From the NCBI GenBank assembly GCA_964036045.1, contig OZ038388.1, positions 6,846,058 to 6,910,057 of the forward strand: 64,000 nt of DNA. The letters are read 5' to 3'. Source of the stretch: Eutreptiella sp. 'Long Island Sound 2002' (taxonomy: Eukaryota > Euglenozoa > Euglenophyceae > Eutreptiales > Eutreptiaceae). The position numbers were made by a program, and so were the translations under genes. Positions 24,640 through 37,236 of the stretch are shown here, in pieces. The notes beneath the pieces are model-generated. The model saw only the letters and a list, made by a program, of their open reading frames with translations. It did no database searches and was not told where the DNA came from. Positions within the stretch are counted from its first letter, which is position 1, and each line of letters starts with the position of its first letter.

Positions 24640-25560
24640 GTCATTGACAAATGGCACTCAATGACACATGCCCTTCAATGACACATGCCCCTCAATGGCA
24701 CATGCTCCTCGGTCATACATATCCCTCAATGACACATGCCCCTCATTGACACATGCCCGTCAATGACACTTGGCCCTCAATGACAAATGGACCTCGATGA
24801 CACATGACCCTCCATGGAACGATCCTCAAGGATACCTTCCACCCAACAACAAATCGCCATCAATGACACATGCCGCCCCAATACTCATGCCTGGGAATGA
24901 CGCATGCAGCAACAACACATGGGCCGAAATGACACATGGCCCTCAATGACACATGGCCCTCAATGACACAAGCCCCCAATGACACATGCCCTTCAATGAC
25001 ACATGCCCGTAAACGACACACACCCTTCAACAACACATTCCCCTCAATAGCCCATGCCCCTCAATGAAACATTGCCCTCAATGGCACATGGGCCTCAATG
25101 ACACATCCCCCTAAGTGACACATGCCCCTAAACTATCGCCCCGACTTTTGGTGCATGACGGCAGGCGCCAATGACCCTCAATGACACATGCCCCTGAATG
25201 AGACATACCGCTCAATGACATATGACCCTCAATGACACATGCCCCTCAATGATACATGCCCCTCAATTACGGATGCTCCTCAATGAATAACATGCACCCT
25301 TCAAAGACACAAGCCCCTGAATAATGAATGGCCGTCCATGACACATGGCCCTCAGGGACGAGCGACCCTGAATCATACATGAGAGTGAACGACACATGAC
25401 CCTCAAGGACACGTGCCCCGAAATGGGACATGCCCCTGAATGACACATGCCCTTGAATGACACATGCCCTTCAATGACACATGCCCCTCAACGTGCCCCA
25501 TAACGACCCATATCCTTGAATGACACATGCCCCTCAGTGACACATGCCCCTCAATGAGGC
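24640..25560. repeat. Minisatellite, ~17-bp unit
   Basis: Imperfect tandem copies of CAATGACACATGCCCCT, around 45-50 units, with spacers and drift in the last bases (CCCTT, CCCGT, GGCCCT). Short - strand frames across it (about 25263-25651) are repeat-encoded. Confidence 0.9.
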
Positions 25561-25974
25561 GGGCAATGAGCCCGTTTTTTTTGGGCCCAAAAAGGCTGTT
25601 TTGAGGCACAAAATGCGCATTTTTTGGAGGGCACCCGCCCCAGGGCGCCACCGCTGAGTTTTTGGCTCAAAACTTGGATTTGGCAAGGGCACCACCTAGG
25701 CTCTAGGATGGCTAGAGTAGAGTAAAGCCCGGAGCGATGAGGCGGAGCAATGGCCAAAATGGAAAGGAGAAATGCTTGTTGTTGCTTGCTTGTTGCTTGT
25801 TAGCTAAATTTAGGGAGAGGGGGTGTAGTAATATATATGGTCTATGAGAGCTCTAGCCCCCCGCCCCGTGCCCCCCCCCCCCCCCCGGCCAGGGGCTTAG
25901 CGCCCTATGTGGGGCCGAAGACCTCTAATGTGCAAGAATATGCACATTTTCAAACCGAAGGCCACACCGTTCAC

Positions 25975-26345
25975 CCGTACAACCCCCTCGTTTACCCATG
26001 GGCCATAGAAATGGCGGTCTATAGCGTGCATACACTGTCTGCCCCAAGTAGACGCGGTCTAGTAATTGTAGACACTGTTAGCATGTTGCAGAAACGAAGT
26101 GCCAATATTTGGGAAGGGGTTCGAAGGCCCTCTTCCCTGGAAACGGTCCGCTAACATCATTTACCCGTGCACATGGGCATGGGGGTTTGTAGTTTGTAGA
26201 CACGGTCTGCCCCAAATAGACACATTATGCTAATTGTAGACATGGTCAGCATGTTGTAGACGTGACCTGCCAATATTTGGGAAGGAGGCCAAAGGCCCCC
26301 TTCCGCCAAAATGGGATGCGAACAGCGTTTAGCCGTGCACATAGG
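25975..26345. repeat. ~180-bp tandem repeat, two diverged units
   Basis: Unit one starts TTCACCCGTACA (about 25976) and unit two TTTACCCGTGCACATGGG (about 26159). Both contain GTCTGCCCCAA.TAGAC, TAATTGTAGACA.GGT, AGCATGTTG and TGCCAATATTTGGGAAGG. A third start appears at about 26328. Confidence 0.8.
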
Positions 26346-26349
26346 AACA

Positions 26350-27387
26350 CAGTTCCAGCTAGCACAGCAGGTAAGGAAGCCCCGAAGGGGTGCGAAAGGC
26401 GCCTCCGGACCACAAGAGGGGGGGGGGGGTCAAACCTGGCGGGGGGAGGGGCGGTGGCAAAGCTCTCATGGGCCATGTATATCCCTACTTCCCCCCCAAA
26501 AGTGCACCCAGTACTCTTGCACCCCGGTAGGTAGTTTGGAATATTTCACGTACTCTTGTCCATTTTGATGTCCTTGAAGCTATTATTTGCGGTGGAAAGG
26601 GCTAGTATTACGGGCTTGGGCCAAAATTTTACATTTTTTTCTAGTACTCTAGTTAGAATCCTAGTAGGAGTGTCATACCCTACTTTTAGCCATTGTGGGC
26701 CCCTTATAGGGGCAAATACCGACTTAAAAACATCCTACTGGATGCAACCCGTTGACTTTTTTGCTCTGACCGAACTCGATTTAACTCGCTTTCAATGCTG
26801 TTGTTCCCGACATCTTCGGTTTTTCTCCATCAGTTGGCTCTCTGAAAACAACAACAACAACAACTTGAGGTCCCGGGGCTGTGCAAAGCGAGAGAACATG
26901 TCTGCTCCCGTCTTCTGACTATACTTAGCCTATAATTGCTACTGTCCACTCATTCCGCCTTCTGTCCGCCAACCACCAGTGCCATAAGTGAACTTGCTCT
27001 CTCTTGTTTGTGCCCTATCCCTTGGCTCCGCTGTTTCCTTCCGATGGGTCTGGGTTGGTGTACATTAACCCCCCGCCCGCGCAAAGGGGTGAACCCTCCC
27101 CAAAAAAAATGGTTGAAGCCCCCACCTTCGCCTGTCCCACCCACTTGAAAGCAACAAATCCAGAGCGAGCGAAGGGTACTATCGGGCCCAAATTCTCTGC
27201 AGGGCTCCCATGCAGGTTTCAGCCTCATTAGCTCGAAAACGGAAAATTCTAAAACCACTTTTTTCGACACAGTGACAATGATCAAATAACCCATGTAAGA
27301 CATGGGATCGCTACACGGCAGCAGCATGAACTGAGCGGAATACCCCTGCCGTCACCATGCCCTCGCCCGTGCCGTCTCGGGAGCACA
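26350..27387. other. Unrecognised sequence
   Basis: Contains a poly-G run (26418-26430), (AAC)n at about 26848-26865, and a GGTGAACC/AAAAAA/GTCCCACCCA-type stretch near 27070-27145 that resembles parts of 27700-27780 and 28200-28360. Confidence 0.4.
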
Positions 27388-27600
27388 AATGTGGGCAGAA
27401 TGGCTACATTGCCTTCTGGGGGTCCTCAACGTTCAGCACACGTATCAAATCAAAAGGGCCGACCTCACCCCGCCGTCTCAGAGGCCCAAATGTGGGCAGA
27501 ATGGCTACATGACCCCTTGCATTTGGGGGTTCCCCAGTGCTCAGCTCGGGGGAAAATCGGAAACGGCCCAAATCTGAGCCAGATGGCAACTTAACCCCTG
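27388..27600. repeat. Diverged satellite units related to the 59.5-61.3 kb array
   Basis: AAATGTGGGCAGAATGGCTA (ends about 27407) recurs at about 27490 and, weaker, at 27575. Each is followed by a CCCTTGC..GGGGGT(C/T)CC stretch, as in the large array's GTGGGCAAGGTGGCTACATA unit. Confidence 0.65.
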
Positions 27601-27944
27601 CCTTGGTTGACAAAGGGGCAATATAGGGTTACAAATGCACACCATGGGCCCGCATGGAAAACATGGACCACCGGTAAAAGGATGACTCCCCCTCCAGTGC
27701 GCAAGCCCCCCCCTCAAAAAAAATAGGCAGAACCCCCACCCCATTCACCTGGTCACAAAAATCCCCCCCCCACCATGGCACAATGAAGGGGGGGGCACAG
27801 CTGACCCCCTTTGCATCACAACACAATCCTTATGCCCAACCCACATCCCCTGCCGCCCTCCGAGCCCGAGTTGTTCTCAATGCAGGCAACAGCACGCACA
27901 CACACGGCCGACGCGACAAACAGGGCACTGGTCACTCACGTACA

Positions 27945-27986
27945 CACACACAGACACACAGACACCCACACACACACACACACACA

Positions 27987-28033
<47 letters not shown>
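27945..28033. repeat. Palindromic (AC)n-CG-(TG)n microsatellite
   Basis: (AC)n runs into (GT)n through ACGTGT at about 27989, so the two arms pair as a long perfect hairpin. Confidence 0.95.
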
Positions 28034-28037
<4 letters not shown>

Positions 28038-28129
28038 TGGGTGTTGTTATTCCAACTCCACACCTTGCAAAGATGCTGTGGAGCACACCATATGATCAAC
28101 CGGCAGCCTGCAGCCCCTCAGCATGGTTG

Positions 28130-30590
28130 AAAAAGAGTCACTACGGGGTTACACACGCCCGTGGAAACCACGGGCTACCGGTGGAAGGGTGAAAAAATAC
28201 CACAAAGTGGTGAAAAATCCCGCCAAAATGGTGGAACCCCCCGGCCCCCCAAAAGGGGAAACCCCGCCCCCTGTCACCTGGTCAGAACCCCCCCCGCCGT
28301 TCAGGTGAACCCCCCCGCGTCTGTGGTGAAAAAACCCCGCAGGGGGGGGGGGGGGTTCACCTAAATTGGGCCAGGGCCCTGGAATTGCAGAAACGTGGTG
28401 GAAGGTCTGTTTGTTATCTTCTACTTGTGTAGGTTGTTTCCCCTTCGTGCCTACAGATCACGTCGGCCGTCTCTGCCAACCCAATCTCCCCCACCCCAAC
28501 CTCTCTGAAACCCAGGCCCTGGTAGGGGAGAAAGTCAAGGGTGGGTGCAGGATCCAAAGCAAACGTTCACAGATGAATCATACTGTTGCCCTTTGTGACT
28601 GTATCCATGCGGTCTTGACACCTGTTTACTCACCAACAACCTGCTCGGACCCATGGACCAACACTCAATTCAAAAGTAGCAGCAGGTCCCTGGGTGTTTG
28701 CCGTGCATTACTGGCCAACCCTGCACTGACTAATCCATTCAGCTTGGCAGGATGCGAACCCAAAATGGCCACTACAGCCCCACAACGCAGGGCTGGGTCT
28801 GAGCTGGAACTGAAAGAGCACCATATCCTATTGCAAGCCTTGCCAGTCTTGCCTCCAGGGCTCAGGCACCAAAGCAATATCCAACCATAAACCCCCATCC
28901 CCTGACATGCTATTAGCTGCCGCCCTACCCCCCAATCTCTCTTATCTCCTGGATGCATGGCCTTCAGTCCACAATATGCATGTGTTGATGCACCAGCACA
29001 TGGAAGAGCACTGCGACCGTTTCGCACGGAAGACATTTAGGGTTGGTACAGCAGGGGTCAACAAGCAATGGCCAGGCTTGCCAACCAGCCAGAACCCCTC
29101 GCATTGGCCAGAACCTCTCGTTTGCCACACCAGTTCATTCCCATGGGGGACAACCTCCGCCACCCTGGTCGCAAAAAGCCCCCCCGCCCTCCCCCCGTCC
29201 CCCGGGTGCTTCTCTGAAAGTGTTCTGCAAATGCCACAGCTTCCATTGCTTCGGTTGGTAAAAAGCAACGCAAAGACTCACCCAGGGTGCATCTGACAGG
29301 GGCTGGTGGCGTGTCATGCAGAGGGGGATGGACGCAGAATCAGGTGAAAACCATCTGGAACAGGGCGGAGGTTTTGTTGGGCAAATTTCCGTTCCCCTGA
29401 GGTGGGTTTTGTTGGATAAGAGTTGGACGAGCTTTGGGACAGGGATTTGGGTTAGAGAGAAAAAAGGGAGCACAGCCTCTGCACCCCTACTCACAACCTT
29501 CTACGCACCTTTGCACTGTTGCTGTCACCGGGCAGCTTATGCAGGACTTCTGGACCAACGTTTTGGCACAGGCTAGGGAAGGGGTACTCAGTGGAGTACA
29601 TAGGCAGTTGCGAGGGAATAAGCCCAGTGGACACTTCCACCTTGCTTCTGATCTCAGCACAGGGACAGAACTTTCAACACTGAGTAGCACACTTCGGTAG
29701 TTGAGAGATTCTGAATGATGTAGGTACGTCAAAGGCTTGGTCCAACAGAGGGACATCGGAAGGTTGAATGTTGGTATGGTGCAATCTGATAGGTTCCTTG
29801 AAGCATGCAGCTACACAGTTCCATGGCTTCACAGGAAGAAAGCGAGTCCCAACAGCCACATTGTAGGCACCGGCATTGCCACCGTGACTTTGGGTCATCC
29901 ACACCGCTAGCATGTGGTAGGCTGGTGCCAGCAAGTGTCAAGGCTTCGGGCCAGGTGTTGTTAGGTGTAGCAAACATTTAAGGGAGGTGCTAGCGCCTTG
30001 TGCACCCAAGAGATACACATCTAGGCACAGCACATCAGCCCTCGCCGTCATCCAATGCTGGACACCACATGGTGCTGTGAGCCTCCTTTCGGTGCGATGC
30101 CACGACCGCATGGCACCGCCGGCACACAACAGAGCTTCCCTCTTGCATGCTCCGCTTGATCAGCTCCTGCAAACGAGTTATAGAACTCGAGTGGCTACTG
30201 TCTGACGAAACAGGTGGCGCTTAGGCCACCCCAGTTTTTCCTCCCGCTACATGACCTACCCATACATGACGATCTGCATGACACTACACCTCACGTCAGC
30301 ATTCAGCAAATCGGGTAAACATTTCGTGGTGCGAGTTGGTCCTGCCTTCAGTTTGCCACCTGGTCCCTTCGGCTTCCTGGGCTTGATGTTATGAGGGGAC
30401 CGGGGGGTGGGGGCTTGAGTTTTGGCTGGTATGCAGTCCGAGAAATGTGGTGGATTTCCCCCTGTCCCTGGGAGCAAGCAATAAGGACAAATACAGAAAC
30501 ACTGACGCTTGCTGATGCATACTTCATTAGTGGCCAACTCAATGGCTGTCAAACAGACCACCCCCCTTTCGCACTTAAACATGTCCACAC
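28130..30590. other. Unrecognised sequence with C/G-rich low-complexity part
   Basis: 28190-28360 is a GGTGAAAA/CCCCGC mosaic with poly-G. ORF fragments at 28366-28890 (+) and 29674-30129 (-) have no domain that I recognise. Confidence 0.4.
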
Positions 30591-30599
30591 TTTTGGTCA

Positions 30600-31150
30600 G
30601 TGGAGACGTTCACGGTTCATTTAAAGTCATTTCAGTCAGATAACTTCGGTTTCACAAAGATCGAGCAGTTGCAACTCTTCATGCTTGAACCATCCCTGAA
30701 CCAACAGCTCATCCTTGACCGGTACAGAGCACATTATTTAAAGACCCCAGACAAAGGGTGCACCCTCTACTTCCCTGATTCATCCCTCCACTCTGCCATC
30801 ACCTCATTCCCATAACCCACCCTGTGTTCCCCCGTCATCGTCCACCATGTCCCAATCCACATCCTGCAGTCTACACCATTAACCATGTTTCCATTCAACC
30901 AGGCCTATGGTACTACTCCAAACGCCACTTGCCCCTCAACAACACTATCATTGGCATCTCATGCACCCCCCTTCGCACTGCCGACATGCCAACCGTGACT
31001 TCACTACCGTTCGCCAAGCCAACCGCCGTAAATACTGTTTGCTGTACTATGCACACACACAAACACACCCATTTGGAGGGAAAACAGCCTTGGACAACGA
31101 TAAAAACCGTCAAGAGCAGGCCGGCACGATGGGCCCAGGAAAGCAAATAA
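30600..31150 (+). pseudogene. Possible decayed coding sequence, family unknown
   Basis: Two frames look protein-like rather than random: 30600-30815 (LEPSLNQQLILDRYRAHYL, TPDKGCTLYFPDSSLHSAI) and, shifted by one frame, 30824-31150 (SIQPGLWYYSKRHLPLNNTI, then GISCTPLRTADMPTV). They join without an obvious intron, suggesting a frameshift in one protein. I do not recognise the family. Confidence 0.3.
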
Positions 31151-31874
31151 AAAAAAGCGACACCTTCCAATGATCAATTCTGAATGACGGCTGCAGAAGG
31201 CTGGCAAATACCAAAACCAGGGTGTGCCATTGACCTCCCCCACCTCCGCCACTGCCCTAATCCCCTTGACAATGTGCAAAATGCAGCGCTGCAATAAAGA
31301 AAGAGGGCAAACAGCAGAAAAACAATACGACAGATGTGTGAAAGAGCACAAGCCCCAAAGTAACAGCAGATACAAGGAGATGCATGGCAATTTGTGTAGA
31401 GAGATTTAGAGACAGCCTCAACAGCAGGAGAAGTAACATGCACAGTATCAATAACACTGAGTAACTCAGGATTTCACTGCTACTCTCCGTAGCTCTCGAC
31501 ATCACTACCAACACCATGAACTACACAGCAGGTGCACCAGGGTGAGCGATGAACCTCCTGGCCTGTCTCCTCCAGCAATGTTCCATCACCGTCCATCAAC
31601 GTCTGAAAGTCTGCACTGCTGATGGGCTTTGATGCTGCAGCAGACAGAAAGGACTGGGGGCCGTAGATGGACAATTTGCACTTTCAACAGCTTTGGCTAC
31701 CCGAGTCGGAAATTCTGCATGAGCCTTTGCCTGAGTTTCAAATAACTCAACTAAATGCGGCTCACAGGATGGAGCAGAGCACCAATCCGACCAATAACGC
31801 TCTTAAACACGAACAGCCCCCCCCCCCCCCCCCCCCACACCCACCCCTGTGCCACAGCCTACAGGCGGCCCGCT

Positions 31875-31950
31875 GTACCGGTGTACCAGTACCGGGGGTG
31901 TGCTGGCGTACCAGCATACCAGTACCGTCCCGGTGTACGGCGGTGTACCA
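31875..31950. repeat. Short TACC(A/G)GT-type direct and inverted repeats
   Basis: GTACCGGTGTACCAGTACCG and GTACCAGCATACCAGTACCG are near copies within 76 bp. Confidence 0.6.
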
Positions 31951-32329
31951 CAAAAGATGAGGTGTGGACCCGCCACCAAGCTTCAGCTATGCGCTGCTTT
32001 GCCATGCCTTTGTCCCTGACCTCTCTGACGTTCAGAATTTTGGCTGCTGTCAGTGAAATGCCTTCTTCTTTACTGTCCTCTCACCGTCCAATTCAGGCAG
32101 TCACAGCCCACTAATTTGAACCGTTGCATTGGCCACATACGTGATCTGCAAAGGGGACTCTCTTCACGCAGGATGTCAAGGGATGCTATCAAGGGACGTC
32201 CAGGATCAAGGGTCAGGGGACCCCCCCTTTAAAACTGCTCTTTTCGGGGATGTTGAGAGCATTGCAGTGTGCAACCACTGGTGAGAGCACACAGTGATTC
32301 TGTCTCCCAAAGCACAGCTATGGGGGGGG

Positions 32330-32600
32330 TGGGGAGGGTGCGCAGCGCACACCCGGCACACATCCAGCTCACTACGTTCATGCCAAGTATCCCGATTTTA
32401 GCCCCAGCTTTGCCCTGCCCTACCCTTGATTTCCCAAAGCGGAGGGGAATTGAAGTGGTGACATAATCCTGCCTTCTCGGCACAGTGGTAGGAGTGCAAA
32501 TCAAGGAACATAGCCCTTAGTTGCCGAGTAAAGCGATGGTCGGGGGCAATTCGGCCAAAAAAAGATGCCTGGCGCGCACCCGGCGCACTCCCATTCCCCA
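32330..32600. repeat. Dispersed repeat bounded by CCCGGC motifs, copy 2
   Basis: CGCACACCCGGCACAC, then CAAGTATCC...TTAGCCCCA, ending AAGATGCCTGGCGCGCACCC: the same order as 22075-22450. Confidence 0.4.
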
Positions 32601-33075
32601 AAATACTAAGCTACTTCAAGTGGCAGGTGCGGACGGCCTTTTGTGTGTACAGCCAACGCCATACCATTGGAGCACCAACAGTGGTCTGGTGCACACCAAT
32701 TCCCCTCGAAAAAAGACGTGAGCGCGGGAATGCAATCCAATGCACACCGCTCAGAGTGAAGCGCTCTATGTGACTTACAGCCGGCAGCCTCAACAGCACG
32801 AATATAGTCCACATGGACCTGACTGGACAGGCTCCCCTTCTGCACTGTACAGAGCCTTCAGCCTCTCTTGTTCTGTTTGTAGGATCATGACTGAAGTCAG
32901 CGATGCCTCCAATGCAGACTTGCCGCAAGCATCTGCTAGGAATCAGCCTGGCAATGTTGCTGCTCAGTAACAGCCACCTGTTTTGCCTCTAGAACTCAGT
33001 AGGAGTGATTGCAGCAAGTGCACAGCTTAGTATGAACCACCTTCTGATGATGATGTTGATGGTGCCCAACGCTAT

Positions 33076-33294
33076 TCATTTGTGCTCAAACGCTTCTAGG
33101 GCCGGGTACCCCTGTGCATGTGTACCCCTCTCTGCAGCCCCGGGTACACTGACCGTGGCAGTGCACACAGCTGAACCTGATGCATCCTGTTCCCGTGCTT
33201 CCTTCGCATGTGCCTTCGCTCTATCAAGCGCTGGGATGATGCCCTCCTCACCCTCTGTCTTGCGGATGGCTTCGATCAGATGATTCAGCGCCTG
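33076..33294 (-). CDS. Possible exon, unknown protein
   Basis: On the - strand TTTGTACCTTCAG looks like a 3' splice site before ALNHLIEAIRKTEGEEGIIP, followed by DRAKAHAKEAREQD, a charged helical stretch without low-complexity bias. No partner exon was found and I recognise no family. Confidence 0.25.
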   Translation of the reverse strand, partial: QALNHLIEAIRKTEGEEGIIPALDRAKAHAKEAREQDASGSAVCTATVSVPGAAERGTHAQGYPALEAFEHK

Positions 33295-33319
33295 AAGGTA
33301 CAAACAAACCACATCACTG

Positions 33320-36300
33320 CAACCCTTGATGACTGGCAGCGGAACTCCCTGGCCCCACCCAGCTTGAAGAATTGAGCCTTTTCGCCAATGGCACCCATTT
33401 CCCTAATCCATCGGCCAACTGACTTTCACAGATGACGGGGGGGCAGCGTTGGCTCAAATGCAGATGAAGCCCAATCTTCGGCGCCAACGTCTAGTGGGGG
33501 ATCTGAGGATTACACGTACGCAAGGGTTCCGGACTTCACTTCTGAAAATCACACGGCCATGCAACGATCGGTGTCTGCATCGCAGGAACCGCAGGAAAAT
33601 CCAGCGTCATCAGTCTCCGCCCAGTACAAACAGGATAAAAAATGCCCAATTCCCACAAGGCTGCTCCATAAATCCATACCCCCCCCCGTCCTAAGACAGG
33701 CTTGTCCAAACACGACCAACCCGTGTTTCCGCACCTTTGGGCCTTTTTTTGGAACCATCGCTTTTTGCGGTTCCAAGCCAATAGAGAAATTGGTTTCTAG
33801 CTTTGTGCAGGCTGCAGGAAGGGTCAATATGGGAGGCAAAGCGTTGGTGTAAGTGGGATTCCATGTGCTCTTGTGTTCTGGGGTGTATGCCGGCCGGTTG
33901 GACCCTTTTGTAGTCACGAAGGGGTAAGCATGGCTTATGTCTGCCACATGTGTTCCATGGTACGTGCCGCGCGGTTACACGGGCTTGTCCAGACACGGCG
34001 ACCCTGTGTTCCCAAACTTTGGCCCCCTGAACCAGAACCCAGCCCGTGTTAGGAGAAGGGAAGGACGGTACCATGGGCGTCTCACCCAACCACCTGTAGG
34101 CGCAGGTCTAAGACCTGGGAACCCGGGACACCTCTCGCCTTCTCTGACGAGCGTCCGTGGTCTGGGTACACCGGATGCCTGCCATCGAATACCCCGCTCG
34201 GATGTTGGCGGTCCTCGCAGTGGTCCTAGACAGACACCCGTGCACTATCTCAGACCTTGTGGTGAGTGTATTGTGTGGAAAATGGATGCCCCACTCCCGG
34301 TTATCGCACAGGTCGGCACTGCTCTGATCCCTCGGGCTGTAGGACAAGGGGGGGGGGGGGGCACCAAACAACAACCAGCAACCGGCAGCAATACGTCACA
34401 AGTCAGTACTGGAGCCTGGCAAACCAGATCCACTGGACCCAGGCCCTCAGGAAGACTCCAGGGTTTGAGCCAAACGTACCCGAGTGGTGCGCACACCACT
34501 ACCTTGCAGACGTAACCCACACACTTAGCCCTCCACCCTCCAGGCAGCAGCATGAGCTGGTCGAAAGGCATATTCAACACCAAATTGCATGACGGCAGAT
34601 GTATTGTCGCCCAACAGAAGGTTTGGTCACCAGGCAACCCCAACCGAAGAACAGACCCCAGCATGCGCGCAACAATCAACCTCCATGCAATTGCCACTGG
34701 CAATCTTCTCGCGCGCCGCTTGCAATGAGGGTAGTGCTTCCTGCATCAAAGAGGCAAACAGTCACAGGCGGAGGAAAGAGCAACACGCAGAATGCCACGT
34801 GGACAAAACGACCTTCTACCTGCTCTTGTTTGGTGAGGCGATAACTTTCCACAAGATGCCCGTCTCTTGTTCGAACCTCCACCTCCGTCGTATCGTCGCT
34901 GACCTGCGCAGGACCAACGTCTTTGTCATCATCTGAGGATTTTGGCCCTTGTGACTTTGGCTGCATGTTTTGCTGCATCGAGAAAAAGATGGAAAGGCTG
35001 TTGGAGTCCGCGCGCACAAGTGCAATGGTACAAACAGCCGAGGCCTTGGAACGAACACGGAAGGCTTTGTAGTCCCCTGTGCAACGGCGACACCAAAACA
35101 TGCGTGCTAGTGCGCGGCCGTTTACAAGAGATTGTCCAGTTGCAGCCCTCCGCAATGATGCATGCGACACCCGAAGAAGTCTCGTTACTGGACCGTCCAA
35201 TCCTGACCAGGTCTCAGCATCATAATGCACCCGCCAGATTTCAGCCCAAGCCCAAGAAAACGTGCAAGGCAAAGGAAAACATTCGAGAACACATAACAGC
35301 GGGAAAAGCAGACTATTTTGTAAGGCAAATTGTGAACCACCTTCTATACCAAGTCCCTGCTAAGGATGAGACAACGCCATTGTAACAACACAAGGCAACT
35401 GCAGAGCAAAGGCACTCGTCTTCAACCTGCAGCTTGGACCAGAAGGCCTTACATTTAAAGACGATGAGCACCACCACAGCAAGCATTAGAAGGCACTCCA
35501 TCACCATTCCTAGAAAAAAAAATCTCAGCTGAGGCTGTTCAGCGATGCTCTATAGAAAAGAGCAATGCACAAATGCGCACACAGTCAGCCCCCTCCCCCA
35601 TGAAAAAACTGCGCAAGATGCACGGGCCTTCCTTTCATACAAATTCTGAATACCCAAGGAAGATAGGGTCTTGCTTGATTCGCGTTTTGACGTGTCCCAT
35701 TCTCAAACGAAGGCGTTCTGCAGCCCTTGCATCAACCTGCCAGATGTTGGTCTACACAATTCCAGCACCTGCAAAGTTCCACTTTGCAATGAAGACCTCA
35801 GGCCATATCTTTGTCATTGCGTTTCTGGCCATTTCTCGCAGTCTCCCACAGCGGATCATCCGCATCCTGCAGCATCCATCAGCACCACCACCACATCCCC
35901 CATCCACTTCCAAACCACAGTAAGCAACAAATATTGCATTCATTTCATCCACAGTGGAATAATTGTACAATCCCAGCCTGACATGGAATGGAAGTCAGCA
36001 CAGGATTGAGTGCTGCTGTTTTGCATGCCAATATCAGGCACGATGAAAATGCAAAAAAAAGTGCCCTCCAAAAAATGCTGTGCCTAGCCCAGGTATTTTA
36101 GAATGGGGAAACCATAGATCCTAATATCCATCCACACCTGGCTAAGACCCGAAATTCATAAGTCTCTTCCAGTATTGCAAAAGTTCCGCAGACTCATGTT
36201 GTTCAAGTGGGAAACAAGACCATGAACTATTCACTGAATCATTCAAACTCAACCAGAATGTTGCGTTGGATGACCACCCTAAGCAATTCGAGCCACCGTG

Positions 36301-37230
36301 CTCCAGTACCAATGTTGCTTGGGCATTTGCAACCTGCACTCAAAAATGTGAGAAACAGGGACCAGGGGTTACATTGGCCACAAACGAGGATTCGGCAGCT
36401 CCCCACAGCCCCTCAGACTCGCTCACAACAGTGCATGGTTGTTGACCTTGGCATTGAATGTGCATAGTTCAGAGGTATGCTGGTGTGTCATGGTGGGAGT
36501 GTCTCAGACCAGCGTTGGCACTGCAGTGGCCATCTTGCCTTGTAACTCAGTGGCTACCTGCATGGAGTTGCATGGAGTGCCATGGGGGGGGGGGCGTGAA
36601 GCAACGGATACAGAGCTCACATATACCCCCGAGTCACAGGCATAAGGTCATCGCCAGAACTCTCTCTGTGCATTGTTTTGCGTGGCTGCACCGCAGCGCA
36701 ACCCAGACTAGTGCAGAATGTTGCCTGGAGTTCACCACACGAGGTGGCTATCAAATGTTTTCTGGGCTGTGTGGCTCAGCTCACCCCCACCAGTTGGCGC
36801 TGGGTAGTGATGAAGCTGCACACTGGGACTTGTCTTTGCACTTTCCCACTCTCTCTGGCTCGCCGGCCCTTTCCTCGTTGCTTTGACAACAACAACACAT
36901 GAGAAATACGGGCGACTTCCCCCACCCCCGCCTCCTGCCCAAAAACCATGTCATTGGCCCGTTCAAGGACAATTCGGTACCACTAGTCCAGATGTAGTGC
37001 CGTGCCCCTTTCGTACTCGCCACCATGACCAAACTTCTGTTACCCCCTGCTGGTGCGACCTACACCCGCACTTCCCACCCAAACAGGTGGACACTTGGCT
37101 TTCTGATGCATGGGACGCAGGAGTATCTGCAAGCTGGGGCACAACTTGGGCGCAAGCCGGTGCCCAACGGCCATGACTCTTGCATAGTTGAGTGGTGATC
37201 CTCGCGGCTAATGGCTTGCACTCGGCGGTT
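33320..37230. other. Unrecognised sequence, possible degenerate repeats
   Basis: A segment at 33700-33760 (CTTGTCCAAACACGACCAACCCGTGTTTCC) recurs in diverged form at 33986-34050. Open frames at 33937-34515 (+) and 34676-35272 (-) lack known motifs. The latter includes an acidic stretch (SSDDDKDVGPAQVSDDTTEV). Confidence 0.35.
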
Positions 37231-37236
37231 CCAACC

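Larger units (their letters stand above)
31150..33075. other. Unrecognised sequence
   Basis: Includes a poly-C run (31817-31836), a TACCGGTGTACCAG-type short repeat at 31875-31950 and a dispersed repeat (32330-32600). A TGTAG acceptor followed by an open frame at 32882-32970 might be a small exon. Confidence 0.35.

Noticed and set aside
24640-25560. CRISPR-like array
   Set aside because: The units are contiguous and drift gradually, with no unique spacers, in a eukaryotic context.
27783-28130. Frames across the AC/GT microsatellite
   Set aside because: His/Thr and Val/Cys repeats come from the dinucleotide run.
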